DNA from: Candidatus Intestinimonas stercorigallinarum | GTDB lineage: Bacteria > Bacillota > Clostridia > Oscillospirales > Oscillospiraceae | Length of the DNA: 33,238 nt | Reading direction: 5' to 3' | Assembly: GCA_019115345.1 (NCBI GenBank) | Contig: DXDV01000228.1 | Span: 1-33,238, forward strand | Part shown: positions 1-7,603 of the stretch, piece by piece | Position numbering within the stretch: the first letter of the stretch is position 1 | How the letters are laid out: every line of letters starts with the position of its first letter | Translations under genes and position numbers: made by a program | Notes under the pieces: generated by a model | Seen by the model: the letters and a program-made list of their open reading frames with translations, nothing else | What the model was told of the DNA's origin: nothing | The model's database searches: none

Positions 1-53
1 TCTATGCCAACCATCTCGATTACGTTACGATCCATTTTCCCGCGTTCCAGCAT
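1..53 (-). CDS. Probable transposase, N-terminal fragment (IS1182-like), cut by window edge
   Basis: Reading minus from an ATG at 53 gives MLERGKMDRNVIEMVGI and then runs off the window. An AGGTGG ribosome site lies 8 bases upstream, and an in-frame TAG (69-71) closes the frame above it. From memory, IS1182-type transposases of gut Firmicutes open with a short basic stretch followed by an E-hydrophobic-V-x-I-(E/D) segment before a conserved LVPxDHLLRKI block. The visible residues fit that opening, but the diagnostic block lies outside the window. The family call is therefore inference; the existence of a translated start is better supported. It could be any small protein beginning this way. 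Confidence 0.35.
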   Translation of the reverse strand, partial: MLERGKMDRNVIEMVGI

Positions 54-91
54 CTTTCTCACCACCTGCTACTTATTTTACCTCTTATGAA

Positions 92-123
92 CGAAAAAGC
101 CCAGCTTTCGCTGGACTTTTTCG
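92..123 (-). terminator. Hairpin terminator between the small Cys/Gly gene and the edge gene
   Basis: Arms 92-105 and 110-123 pair around a 4-base loop. The single mismatch on the plus strand (C100/A115) is a G-U pair in minus-strand RNA, and a run of five T follows on that strand. This fits a rho-independent terminator for the minus-strand gene ending at 175. Its CGAAAAAG...CTTTTTCG arms resemble the hairpins in the dispersed repeats near 25.6 and 28.8 kb. Confidence 0.6.
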
Positions 124-133
124 ACAGCCTCTC

Positions 134-161
134 GCGGGCGGGGCATATATGCCCCGCCCGC
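134..161. repeat. Perfect 28-base palindrome downstream of the Cys/Gly gene
   Basis: Arms GCGGGCGGGGC (134-144) and GCCCCGCCCGC (151-161) are exact complements, and the central ATATAT is itself self-complementary. It lies 14 bases after the stop of the minus-strand small gene. No T-run follows on either side, so it may protect the 3' end or act with the terminator at 92-123. Confidence 0.6.
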
Positions 162-174
162 GTCTTATGTCTCC

Positions 175-357
175 TCAGCAGCAGCCGTTGCTGCTGCCGC
201 AGCCGCAGTTGTTCCCGCAGCCGCAGCCGTTGCCGCAGCCATTACCGCAGCCGCCCCAGCTCCCGCCGCAGCAGCAGATGAGGATGATGATCAGAATGAT
301 CCACAGGCAGCTCCCGCCGCCAAAGCCGCCAAATCCGCAGCCGTTGTTGCACCCCAT
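175..357 (-). CDS. Tiny Gly/Cys-rich single-pass membrane protein
   Basis: A 60-residue protein starting with ATG at 357, nine bases after a GGGAGG site. It has three parts: a Gly/Cys N-terminus (MGCNNGCGFGGFGGG), a hydrophobic stretch at about residues 17-30 (SCLWIILIIILICCC), and a tail of CGN/CG repeats ending SSNGCC. Fifteen or more cysteines are present. Similar tiny proteins in Clostridia are often annotated as high-cysteine 'chorion-class' proteins or spore-associated Gly-rich proteins; their role is not known. The frame stays open much further upstream, but only this start has a ribosome site and the extension overlaps the SLH gene. Possible roles are metal binding or disulfide cross-linking at the envelope or spore; neither is shown. 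Confidence 0.7.
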   Translation of the reverse strand: MGCNNGCGFGGFGGGSCLWIILIIILICCCGGSWGGCGNGCGNGCGCGNNCGCGSSNGCC

Positions 358-372
358 AACGAAGTACCTCCC

Positions 373-409
373 GATGAGATGGTAGGCCGTCTCCGGCCTC
401 CATCTCATC
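373..409 (-). promoter_or_regulatory. Hairpin abutting the ribosome site of the Cys/Gly gene
   Basis: GATGAGATGG (373-382) pairs with CCATCTCATC (400-409), and GGCCG (85-89 of that line, 385-389) pairs with CGGCC (394-398) inside it around a TCTC loop. In minus-strand RNA the stem ends directly against the GGGAGG site at 367-372. There is no T-run, so it is more likely a translation or mRNA-stability element than a terminator of the SLH gene. Confidence 0.45.
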
Positions 410-446
410 CTATGCGCGGCGGCCCGTTTCGTGTCTGCCTCCGGCG

Positions 447-1589
447 TTACAGCCGCTCCACGCTCACCCCGGAGCGGGCCAGAAGCGCCACCGCCTGGTC
501 CACCGCCCCCTGGGAGATCAGCCGGTCCAGCAGGGCGCCGGAGCCGTCCCGCTCCTGGGCGTCCAGGGCGAAGTAGGAGAGATAGACCACATGGGCCCGG
601 AGGAAGTCGCCGCTCTCCAGAAGCTGCCGCTCTCCGGCCGTCAGCAGCCCCAGCTCCTCCCCCCGCTGGAGGGCGGTGTCCCAGGTAAAGTCGGGCTGCG
701 CCCCGCTGTCGGTGTAGCCCAGGGCCCGCAGGAGGAAGGTCACGTACTGCCCGGCGGTGAGGGTGTCGTTGGTGCCGAAGATGCGGGCGGCCTCGTCCAT
801 GCCCTTGGTGTATCCCTTCTCGTAGGCGTAGGCCACATAGCTCTGGCACCAGGCCGGCACGTCGGTGAAGGGACAGGCGGCTGTGGTAGCCAGGGCGGCG
901 TCCTCCTCCCCGATGAGGCGGAGGAACATAATGAGCCCTTGTATCCGGGTGGGGGCCTGCTCCAGGTCATAGCCCGAGCCGTAGCCCGTGCCGCTGCCCT
1001 GGAAGAGCCCCATGATGCGCATGGCGTCCGCCAGGGCGTTGTAGTCGGTTTTGGCGCTCTCGGTGAGGGTGTACCACCCCTCCAGGGAGAGCACCGCCGT
1101 GGGCGAGGTCACCGTGACGGTGGCCGTGGTCTCCTCCATCACCAGATACCGCCGCCCCTGCGTCAGGGCGCCGGACCCCTTCTCCCAGCCATTGGAGAGG
1201 TCGATGGTCTTTTTCCCGGTACAGGAGAGGTCCCCGCTGCCGGCCAGCAGCATCAATCCGGAGCCCGCCGTCACCTGGACGGTGTCCCCCTCCTTGACCC
1301 GAATATCCGCAAAGGCCCCATGGTAGCTCCCGCCGGACGCCACGCCCCCCAGCTGGGTCACATAGGCGCCGTGCTTCGTCTGCAGGTCCGCCGCCGCCTG
1401 CTGATAGAGGGCGTCATGACACTGATCCACGGCGGCCCCGGCCTTTTCCACCGCCTGGGCGGTGTAGGTCTCATCCACGTAGCTTTTGGAGACCAGCGGG
1501 TCCTCCGCCCCGCCGCCCACGGCCAGCGCCACCGAGGCGCAGAGCAGCGCTCCCGCCGCTCCCACGGCCGCCAGTACTCGTTTCTTCAT
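447..1589 (-). CDS. Exported SLH-like surface protein
   Basis: A 380-residue protein. The ATG at 1589 follows an AAAGGAG site, and the N-terminus is a clear signal peptide (MKKRVLAAVGAAGALLCASVALA, cut near residue 23). The first half is a beta-rich extracellular region with segments such as VKEGDTVQVTAGSGLML and a T/V-rich strand-like stretch. From about residue 175 it resembles degenerate S-layer homology repeats: AMRIMGLFQGSGTGY, then PFTDVPAWCQSYVAYAYEKG and FGTNDTLTAGQYVTFLLRAL. SLH domains bind secondary cell-wall polymers, so wall attachment is likely. It has its own promoter at 1720-1748 and the Cys/Gly gene lies downstream. The ligand of the N-terminal part is unknown. Confidence 0.8.
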   Translation of the reverse strand: MKKRVLAAVGAAGALLCASVALAVGGGAEDPLVSKSYVDETYTAQAVEKAGAAVDQCHDALYQQAAADLQTKHGAYVTQLGGVASGGSYHGAFADIRVKEGDTVQVTAGSGLMLLAGSGDLSCTGKKTIDLSNGWEKGSGALTQGRRYLVMEETTATVTVTSPTAVLSLEGWYTLTESAKTDYNALADAMRIMGLFQGSGTGYGSGYDLEQAPTRIQGLIMFLRLIGEEDAALATTAACPFTDVPAWCQSYVAYAYEKGYTKGMDEAARIFGTNDTLTAGQYVTFLLRALGYTDSGAQPDFTWDTALQRGEELGLLTAGERQLLESGDFLRAHVVYLSYFALDAQERDGSGALLDRLISQGAVDQAVALLARSGVSVERL

Positions 1590-1719
1590 GCAAAGCTCCT
1601 TTAGAACCTGTATTCCCAACCGCTGCACGCCGTCCGGGCGGCCTTTTCCCCGCCATCCGGCATCCCCGGTCATACTATTTCCGTCGTTCCCGCCGCGCCC
1701 CGTGCGCGGCTTCCCGTCC

Positions 1720-1748
1720 AGTATACCAGACCTGTCCCGGCCTTGCAA
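1720..1748 (-). promoter_or_regulatory. Sigma-A promoter for the SLH gene
   Basis: On the minus strand, TTGCAA (1743-1748), a 17-base spacer and TATACT (1720-1725), preceded by TGG as an extended -10. The leader to the ATG is about 120 bases and GC-rich. Confidence 0.75.
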
Positions 1749-1766
1749 TCCCCAGGAAACGCGAAT

Positions 1767-1794
1767 CCCGCCCCGGGCGCATGCCCGGGGCGGG
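1767..1794. terminator. GC-rich hairpin after the radical SAM operon
   Basis: A 12-bp perfect stem with arms 1767-1778 and 1783-1794 and a GCAT loop, nine bases past the stop of the DUF2344 gene. It lacks a T-run, so it may be a weak or factor-assisted terminator or a 3'-end protector. Confidence 0.5.
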
Positions 1795-1802
1795 TCCATC
1801 GG

Positions 1803-2471
1803 TCAGAAAAAGGGCCGGAAGTCCTTGTCCAGGACCTGCTTGCGGTGGTAGCTCACGTAGTCGGGCGCGGCCTCCGGCCAGTGGTTCCGGATGGTCTCCA
1901 CCAGCAGAGCCGGGTTGAGGCCCGGGTTCTGGGCCCGGAGGACCACGTCCAGGACGATGGCGTCCCGGCGGCCCTCATAGTCCACCTTGTGGATGAGGGG
2001 GATGAGGTCCACCTGGACCTGGCCGCTCTTGGCCTTTTTGGACTTCTTGGTCACCACCAGGCTCTCCCGGCTCAGCAGGGCGCGGATGGCGTTTTCCGCC
2101 CCCACCGGAGCGCCGGCGTCGTATTCCAGGGTGATGATATAGTTCACCCAGCACAGCTCCCGCACCGGGCGGCCGCCGCCATAGCAGCGGGTGACGGTGA
2201 TCCCCTCCGGCAGGGCCCGGGTGAGCCGCTCGGGCACCTGGCTCCGGTCGGCCCCCTCGGGGAGCCCGAACTCCAGGATCTCACACTGGCTGGAGTAGCC
2301 CACCGACAGCGGCAGGGCGATGGATACATAGGCGTGGGGGTTGAAGCCCTCGGTGTGCCGGACCTGAAGGCCCGAGCGGAGGAAGGCCCGCTGGAAGGTC
2401 CGCATCAGATCCAGATGGGAGATATACCGGGCCCGGCCCGTCTTGACAAACTGGATGCGCTCCTCACTCAT
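1803..2471 (-). CDS. DUF2344 / TIGR03936 radical-SAM-linked protein
   Basis: A 222-residue protein opening MSEERIQFVKTGRARYISHL, the typical start of the TIGR03936 (DUF2344) family, with SGLQVRHTEGFNPHAYVSIA further in. In Firmicutes this family is encoded next to, or fused with, the TIGR03960 radical SAM protein and is thought to act in the same tRNA/rRNA-modification-like process; the exact reaction is not established. The start overlaps the end of the upstream radical SAM gene by 8 bases, so the two are translationally coupled. Length is normal for the family. In many relatives RNase G and ribosomal L21/L27 genes follow; here the SLH gene follows instead. Confidence 0.85.
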   Translation of the reverse strand: MSEERIQFVKTGRARYISHLDLMRTFQRAFLRSGLQVRHTEGFNPHAYVSIALPLSVGYSSQCEILEFGLPEGADRSQVPERLTRALPEGITVTRCYGGGRPVRELCWVNYIITLEYDAGAPVGAENAIRALLSRESLVVTKKSKKAKSGQVQVDLIPLIHKVDYEGRRDAIVLDVVLRAQNPGLNPALLVETIRNHWPEAAPDYVSYHRKQVLDKDFRPFF

Positions 2472-4302
2472 CGCACACCCTCCCCTTCTCCAGCAGGTGA
2501 TTGGCGCCGCAGCCGGTGCACTGCTTCCGGCAGTCGGGGGTGATGACGGCCTCGTAGGCCCGCTCCCGCTCCCGCCACAGGAAGGCGGGCGTCACCCCGG
2601 TGGAGATCCGGCTCCAGGGCAAAACCTCCTCCCTGCTCCGGACCCGGTTGGCGTAGAAGGCCGGGTCCAGGCCGCGGGACGCAAAGGCCCGCAGCCACCG
2701 CTCCAGGTCGAAGTACTCGCTCCAGGAGTCGAACTTGGCCCCCTCCCGCCAGGCCGTCTCGATGACGTCGGCCAGCCGGCGGTCGCCCCGGGCAAAGACG
2801 GCCTCCAGGAAGGAGGTGTCCGGATCGTGCCAGTGGTAGACGATGGACTTCTCCCGCATGTTGTCCCGCAGCAGCTTCACCCGGCGGAGGTACTCCTCCC
2901 GGGTGACCTGCCCCTCCCACTGGAAGGCGGTGTGGGGCTTGGGGACGAAGCAGGCGGTGGACACGGTGATCCGGCAGCCCCGGCGCTTGTCGGGGGCGGT
3001 CTCCCGCCAGAGCTGGAGCACCTTTTTGGCAAGGTCCGCGATGCCCAGCACATCCTCGTCGGTCTCGGTGGGCAGGCCCAGCATGAAATAGAGCTTCACC
3101 GTGTTCCACCCGCCCAGGAAGGCGGTGCGGCAGGAGTTCATCAGGTCGGCCTCGGTGACGTTCTTGTTGATGGCGTCCCGCAGGCGCTGGGTGCCCGCCT
3201 CGGGGGCGAAGGTGAGACCGCTCTTGCGGACGTGCTGGAGCCGCTGCATGAGGCCCATGGAGAAGTTGTCCGCCCGCAGAGACGGAAGGGACAGGGAGAC
3301 CTTGTTGGGCTCGCACCACTCCAGCAGGCCGTCGCACAGCCCCTCCAGGGGCCGGTAGTCGCTGGTGGACAGGCTGGAGAGGGTCATCTCCTGATAGCCG
3401 GAGTCCTTGCAGGCGGCGATGCCCTGCTCCACCAGGAGCTTGGGGCTCCGGGCGCGGACGGGCCGGTAGGCGTAGCCCGCCTGGCAGAAGCGGCAGCCCC
3501 GGATGCAGCCCCGAAAGACCTCCAGCATGACCCGGTCGTGGACGATCTCGGTGGAGGGCACGATGGTCTTGACCGGGAAATAGGCCTTGTCCAGGTCCTG
3601 GACGATCCGCTTGGTCACCAGCTCAGGGGCCCCCTCCTTCGGCTCGATGGCCGCCACCGTCCCGTCCTCGTGGTAGACGGCGGTGTAGAGGGAGGGCACG
3701 TAGAGACCCGGCACCCCGGCCGCCGCCGCCAGCAGGTCCTGGCGGGACCAGCCCTCCCGGCGGGCCCGCTGGTAGAGCCGGATGAGCTCCACGGTGACCT
3801 CCTCCCCCTCTCCCAGGGAGAAGATGTCCACAAAGGGAGCCAGGGGCTCCGGGTTGTAGGCGCAGGTGCCGCCGGCGATGACGAGGGGGGCGTCCTCGTC
3901 CCGGTCGGCGGAGCGCAGGGGCACGCCGGCCAGGTCCAGCATGTTGAGGACGTTGGTATAGGCCATCTCGTAGCCCAGGGAGAAGCCGATGATGTCAAAG
4001 CCGGAGATGGGGTCTCCGCTCTCCAGTCCGTAGAGGGGCAGGCCCTCCCGGCGCATCTCCTCCTCCATATCCCCCCAGGGGGCGAACACCCGCTCGCACC
4101 ACACTCCGGGCAGCTCGTTCATCAGTCCATACAAGATCCGCACGCCCAAATTGGACATGCCGATCTCATAGGTGTCGGGAAAGCACATGGCCACCCGGGT
4201 GTCCACCCGCTTGGGGTCCTTCACCACTGCGTTATATTCTCCTCCGGTATATCGGGCGGGCTTCTGCACCCTGGAGAGAATTGCTTCCATCGTCCGGTCC
4301 AT
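2464..4302 (-). CDS. TIGR03960-type B12-binding radical SAM protein
   Basis: A 612-residue protein. The ATG at 4302 follows a GGAGG site, and the upstream TTG at 4338 is rejected because it coincides with the predicted transcript start. The N-terminus (MDRTMEAILSRVQKPARY) and YEIGMSNLGVRILY match the family's B12-binding-like domain. The radical SAM cluster motif GCIRGCRFCQAG places the three cysteines (C-x3-C-x2-C) at about residues 266, 270 and 273. The C-terminus carries a further CRKQCTGCG cysteine cluster. It probably binds a 4Fe-4S cluster and S-adenosylmethionine; the substrate is unknown. It is co-transcribed with the DUF2344 gene. Confidence 0.9.
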   Translation of the reverse strand: MDRTMEAILSRVQKPARYTGGEYNAVVKDPKRVDTRVAMCFPDTYEIGMSNLGVRILYGLMNELPGVWCERVFAPWGDMEEEMRREGLPLYGLESGDPISGFDIIGFSLGYEMAYTNVLNMLDLAGVPLRSADRDEDAPLVIAGGTCAYNPEPLAPFVDIFSLGEGEEVTVELIRLYQRARREGWSRQDLLAAAAGVPGLYVPSLYTAVYHEDGTVAAIEPKEGAPELVTKRIVQDLDKAYFPVKTIVPSTEIVHDRVMLEVFRGCIRGCRFCQAGYAYRPVRARSPKLLVEQGIAACKDSGYQEMTLSSLSTSDYRPLEGLCDGLLEWCEPNKVSLSLPSLRADNFSMGLMQRLQHVRKSGLTFAPEAGTQRLRDAINKNVTEADLMNSCRTAFLGGWNTVKLYFMLGLPTETDEDVLGIADLAKKVLQLWRETAPDKRRGCRITVSTACFVPKPHTAFQWEGQVTREEYLRRVKLLRDNMREKSIVYHWHDPDTSFLEAVFARGDRRLADVIETAWREGAKFDSWSEYFDLERWLRAFASRGLDPAFYANRVRSREEVLPWSRISTGVTPAFLWRERERAYEAVITPDCRKQCTGCGANHLLEKGRVCDE

Positions 4303-4344
4303 TCCTAACCTCCGCGCGCGCTCTTTCTCTGATAGCAAATAATT

Positions 4345-4373
4345 ATTTTAACCTGTGGGCGTAGGAATGGCAA
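4345..4373 (-). promoter_or_regulatory. Sigma-A promoter for the radical SAM pair
   Basis: On the minus strand, TTGCCA (4368-4373), a 17-base spacer and TAAAAT (4345-4350). Transcription would begin near 4338, which supports the ATG at 4302 as the start. Confidence 0.65.
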
Positions 4374-4401
4374 GTACTAATTCGTGGATTTCTCGGATTT
4401 C

Positions 4402-4605
4402 TCACCAGAAATGGCGAAAATCTTCGATGACGTCCCAAAAATGCGCGGGGGAAAGCCCGTTCCGGTTGAGGGCGTCCACCAGCCGCTCCGCCTCGGCGCG
4501 GTCGCTGGTCAGGCGCCGGGCCTCCAGGCCCTCCCCGCCGGCCACTCCAAACAGCATAGGGGAGTCCTTCTCCTCCACCAGGACCTCGTAGCGTGTCTCC
4601 ATCAT
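4402..4605 (-). CDS. DUF6514-type small protein
   Basis: A 67-residue soluble protein beginning MMETRYEVLVEEKDSPMLFG. The chosen ATG at 4605 follows an AGAGGAG stretch; an in-frame ATG at 4629 is the alternative. The C-terminal block (RLVDALNRNGLSPAHFWDVI) matches the pattern of DUF6514 proteins, small and uncharacterised proteins common in Oscillospiraceae and Lachnospiraceae. No catalytic motif is visible. It stands alone between the radical SAM promoter and the divergent XRE gene. Confidence 0.75.
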   Translation of the reverse strand: MMETRYEVLVEEKDSPMLFGVAGGEGLEARRLTSDRAEAERLVDALNRNGLSPAHFWDVIEDFRHFW

Positions 4606-4725
4606 CTCTACCCTCTCCTCTTTACTCATTCTCAGCAGGGGCTCCAGGTCCCGCCCCCCTTTCTCCGGCAAGCCCTTTCCCCTCTCCAAAAATGGCCCGC
4701 CGGTCCCCGCTCCGGGTACTTTTTA

Positions 4726-4734
4726 TGATATAAT
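4726..4734 (+). promoter_or_regulatory. Candidate extended -10 promoter in the 4606-4961 intergenic stretch
   Basis: TGA-TATAAT is a strong extended -10 on the plus strand; no good -35 lies 16-18 bases upstream. It would give a leader of about 220 bases for the XRE gene. The rest of this 356-base stretch is GC-rich and holds no supported gene. Confidence 0.4.
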
Positions 4735-4915
4735 AGAGAGATACAGCTCCCCCCGCCGCGGGAAAACAGGACCCTTGGCGGCGCCCCATCCCCTCGGCGG
4801 GAGCCCAAGCCTCTCTGGCTCCGCTCCGGCGGCGTCGTCCCTAAAAATATGGTGTATTTCTCCGTGCTTGTCAATCGCTTTCCCCGGAACTGGCCTCTTT
4901 GCCGGCAGATTTTTG

Positions 4916-4925
4916 CCAAATTTGG
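4916..4925. promoter_or_regulatory. Palindrome upstream of the XRE regulator, possible operator
   Basis: CCAAATTTGG is an exact 10-base palindrome 36 bases before the ATG of a DNA-binding regulator, inside its leader. Autoregulation would be usual for this family; binding here is inference. Confidence 0.3.
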
Positions 4926-4961
4926 ATAATCCGTGTCGAATTTTGGAGGGAGGTCTATTTT

Positions 4962-5735
4962 ATGTCCATATCCACCAAGCTGATCCTGGCCAAGCAGCGC
5001 TGCGGCTTTACCAGCGCCGTGCTGGCCCAGCGCGCCGGCGTGCCTGTGAGCACGGTCAATAAGATCCTCTCCGGTCAGACCCGCAGGCCCTCGCCCCAGG
5101 CCCTGGAGCGGCTGTGCCGGGTGCTGGGCATCTCCCTGCCCTACCTGCTCAACGACAACATCGGGGACGAGCGGTTCATCGCCGCCCTCTGCGAAGGGGA
5201 GGGCCTGCGCTACCTCTCCAGCCAGGAGTGGGCCATGGTCCGGGACTACGGCATTTTGACGGTCCAGGGCCGTGAGATGGTGGACGTCCTTTTGGAGCTG
5301 CTCCTGGCCCTCTCTCCCCTCCCCCTGCCCACGGGAGCGCGGCGGATGCTGCTGTGCTTCCAGCCGGTGGCCCAGGGCCAGCGGGGCCCGCTGATGGACG
5401 GCTTTCAATACGCCCCGCTGGATGTGGCCCTGGACAGCGTCACCCAGCAGGCCGACTTCACCATCCTCCTCACCGACCGCTCCATGGTGCCGGTCTACGC
5501 CCCCGGCACCATGCTGGCCGTCAAGCGGGAACAGGCCGCCCCCAGACAGCTGGGGCTCTTTCTCCTGGGCCGGGAGCTCTTCGTCCGCAAGCTCTCCCGC
5601 TCCTCCGGCCGGACCAAGCTGGTGGCCATCAATCTGGAGTACAAGGACATCCCCGTCCACCCGAAGGATGAATTTCGCTGCCTGGGGACCATCCTCGGCA
5701 CGGTGCGGGATTATGTCCGGCTGACCCCCCGGTGA
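4962..5735 (+). CDS. XRE-family regulator with LexA/S24-like C-terminal domain
   Basis: A 257-residue protein starting at the ATG after GGAGGGAGG. Residues 5-62 form an HTH domain (FTSAVLAQRAGVPVSTVNKI). The C-terminal third looks like an S24/LexA-CI dimerisation domain: DRSMVPVYAPG places a serine at about 174 where the catalytic serine sits, and ELFVRKL places a lysine at about 210, followed by a closing GTILGTVRDY strand. Whether it self-cleaves cannot be told; no clear Ala-Gly cleavage site was identified. It precedes the RodA/FtsW-PBP genes but the latter have their own promoter. It could be a stress or SOS-like regulator, or a domesticated phage-type repressor; no other phage genes are nearby. 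Confidence 0.8.
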   Translation: MSISTKLILAKQRCGFTSAVLAQRAGVPVSTVNKILSGQTRRPSPQALERLCRVLGISLPYLLNDNIGDERFIAALCEGEGLRYLSSQEWAMVRDYGILTVQGREMVDVLLELLLALSPLPLPTGARRMLLCFQPVAQGQRGPLMDGFQYAPLDVALDSVTQQADFTILLTDRSMVPVYAPGTMLAVKREQAAPRQLGLFLLGRELFVRKLSRSSGRTKLVAINLEYKDIPVHPKDEFRCLGTILGTVRDYVRLTPR

Positions 5736-5773
5736 GGGCGCGGCGATTTTTGCTGTCCCTCCCGCCGGAACTG

Positions 5774-5782
5774 TGGTATACT
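5774..5782 (+). promoter_or_regulatory. Extended -10 promoter for the FHA-RodA / PBP pair
   Basis: TGG-TATACT lies 28 bases before the TTG start, with the AAAGGAGGG ribosome site between. The nearest -35-like hexamer (TTGCTG, 5750-5755) is 21 bases away, so the extended -10 probably carries the promoter. Confidence 0.5.
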
Positions 5783-5809
5783 GCTTGCATCGAAAAGGAG
5801 GGTTGTCCC

Positions 5810-7603
5810 TTGTTCCTGCTTTCCGCCGGAGCCCAGGCGCTCACCGGAGGTCTGGCCGCCTTTTTGAGCGACCAGGCCGCCGTGTCGGCCTGGTATACCG
5901 CCGTGGCGCGGTTTCTCTTCCCCGCCCTGGCCATCCTGATTTTGGCCCGGACCATCCGCTCCCTGCTCACCGTCCCCCACACCCCCGAGGTGTGGGCCCA
6001 TCTCTCCCTGCCCAACGGGGGCACGGAGCCCCTCACCCACTGGGAAAACATTCTGGGCCGCTCCGACGCCTCCGACGTGGTGCTGAGCTACCCCACCGTC
6101 TCCCGGCAGCACGCCGCCCTCATCCGGGACGAGACCGGCAGCTGGACCGTCTACGACCTGGACTCCAAGGGGGGCGTCACCGTCAACGGCGCCGCCGTGG
6201 AGGGCTCCGCCTCCCTGCGCTATGGGGACGTTTTGGCCCTGGGCGGCGTGGAGACGGTGCTCCTCCCCGTGCCGCCCGAGGAGCGGGAGGCCCGCCGGGC
6301 CCGCCGCCAGGCCCAGGAGCGGCCGGTCTCCCCCTGGACGAGTCTGCTCTTCCTCACCCTCTTCCAGCTCCTCACCGCCCTTCAGCTGGTGGCCGCCGGC
6401 GGCAGCGGCGTCCCGCCGGCCGTCCCCGCCGCCTTCTTCTGCCTCGCCGCCGTCATGTGGGGCTACTTCCTGGCCATGCGGGCCATCCGCCGGGTGGGCT
6501 TTGAGATGGAGACCATCGCCTTCTTCCTCTCCACCCTCTCCCTGGCCGTCACCGCCTCCTCCGCCCCCGGCGACCTCTTCAAACAGCTCGTCGCCCTGCT
6601 GCTGGGGCTGGTCCTCTTCGTGGTGCTGGGGGTCTTTCTCCGGGACCTGGACCGGGTCAAGCGCATCCGCTGGCTGGCGGCGGGCGCAGCCATCGTCCTG
6701 CTGGCGGCCACCCTGGTGCTGGGCACCGGGCGGTACGGAGCCAAAAACTGGATCATCCTGGGGCCCCTCTCCTTCCAGCCGTCGGAGCTGGGCAAGCTCT
6801 GCTACATCTTCGCCGGCTCGGCCACCCTGGACCGGCTCTTCCGGAAGCGGAACCTGGGGCTGTTCATCCTCCTCACCGTGGTGTGCATGGGGTGCCTGGC
6901 CCTCATGAGCGACTTCGGCACCGCCGCCATTTTCTTCGTCACCTTCCTGGTCATCGCCTACCTGCGCTCCGGGGACTTCGCCACCCTGGCCCTCATCACC
7001 GGAGCCTGCGTCGCCGGGGCGGGGGTGGTGGTCACCATCAAGCCCTACATCCTCCAGCGCTTCGCCACCTGGGGCCACGCCTGGGAGCAGGCCAACGCCG
7101 GCGGCTACCAGCAGGTGCGCACCATGTCGGCCGCCGCCTCCGGCGGCCTGGTGGGGGTGGGGGCCGGGGAGGGCTGGCTCCACAACGTGGCCGCCGCCGA
7201 CACCGACCTGGTCTTTGGCATGCTCTGCGAGGAATGGGGGCTCCTCATCGGGGCCCTGGCCGTCCTCTCCATCGTCACCCTGGCCGTCTTTGCCGTCCGG
7301 GCCTGCCGGGCGGGGCGGTCCAGCTTCTACACCATCGCCGCCTGCGCCGCCACCTCCCTGCTGGTCTTTCAGACCTGCCTCAACGTCTTTGGCTCGGTGG
7401 ACCTCCTCCCCCTCACCGGCGTCACCTTCCCCTTTGTCTCCAACGGCGGGTCGTCCATGCTCTCCTCCTGGGGGCTGCTGGCCTTCCTGAAGGCCACCGA
7501 CACCCGCCCCAACGCCAGCTTCGCCATCCGGCTCCCCGGCTGGGGAGAGCCGGACCCGCCGGGACCGGCCCGCCCGGAAGAGGAGGTGGATCCCCATGCG
7601 TAA
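5810..7603 (+). CDS. FHA-domain fused RodA/FtsW/SpoVE (SEDS) glycosyltransferase
   Basis: A 597-residue protein. The TTG at 5810 sits seven bases after AAAGGAGGG; earlier in-frame codons lie before the promoter. A membrane segment (residues 34-47) leads to a cytoplasmic FHA domain (about 78-152) with GRSDASDVVL, SRQHAAL and GVTVNG, the phosphothreonine-binding landmarks. From about 175 a multi-pass SEDS domain follows, with SDFGTA (about 367), the TDLVF segment that holds the family's essential aspartate (about 466), EEWG, and FPFVSNGGSSML (about 540). SEDS proteins polymerise lipid II into glycan strands. The FHA part suggests control by a Ser/Thr kinase. The last 8 bases overlap the PBP gene, its natural partner. 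Confidence 0.9.
   Translation: MFLLSAGAQALTGGLAAFLSDQAAVSAWYTAVARFLFPALAILILARTIRSLLTVPHTPEVWAHLSLPNGGTEPLTHWENILGRSDASDVVLSYPTVSRQHAALIRDETGSWTVYDLDSKGGVTVNGAAVEGSASLRYGDVLALGGVETVLLPVPPEEREARRARRQAQERPVSPWTSLLFLTLFQLLTALQLVAAGGSGVPPAVPAAFFCLAAVMWGYFLAMRAIRRVGFEMETIAFFLSTLSLAVTASSAPGDLFKQLVALLLGLVLFVVLGVFLRDLDRVKRIRWLAAGAAIVLLAATLVLGTGRYGAKNWIILGPLSFQPSELGKLCYIFAGSATLDRLFRKRNLGLFILLTVVCMGCLALMSDFGTAAIFFVTFLVIAYLRSGDFATLALITGACVAGAGVVVTIKPYILQRFATWGHAWEQANAGGYQQVRTMSAAASGGLVGVGAGEGWLHNVAAADTDLVFGMLCEEWGLLIGALAVLSIVTLAVFAVRACRAGRSSFYTIAACAATSLLVFQTCLNVFGSVDLLPLTGVTFPFVSNGGSSMLSSWGLLAFLKATDTRPNASFAIRLPGWGEPDPPGPARPEEEVDPHA

Noticed and set aside
2443..4308. 621-residue plus-strand open frame opposite the radical SAM gene
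   Set aside because: It is the antisense shadow of a well-supported gene in GC-rich DNA; the protein is a low-complexity Gly/Leu/Pro/His mix with no motif.
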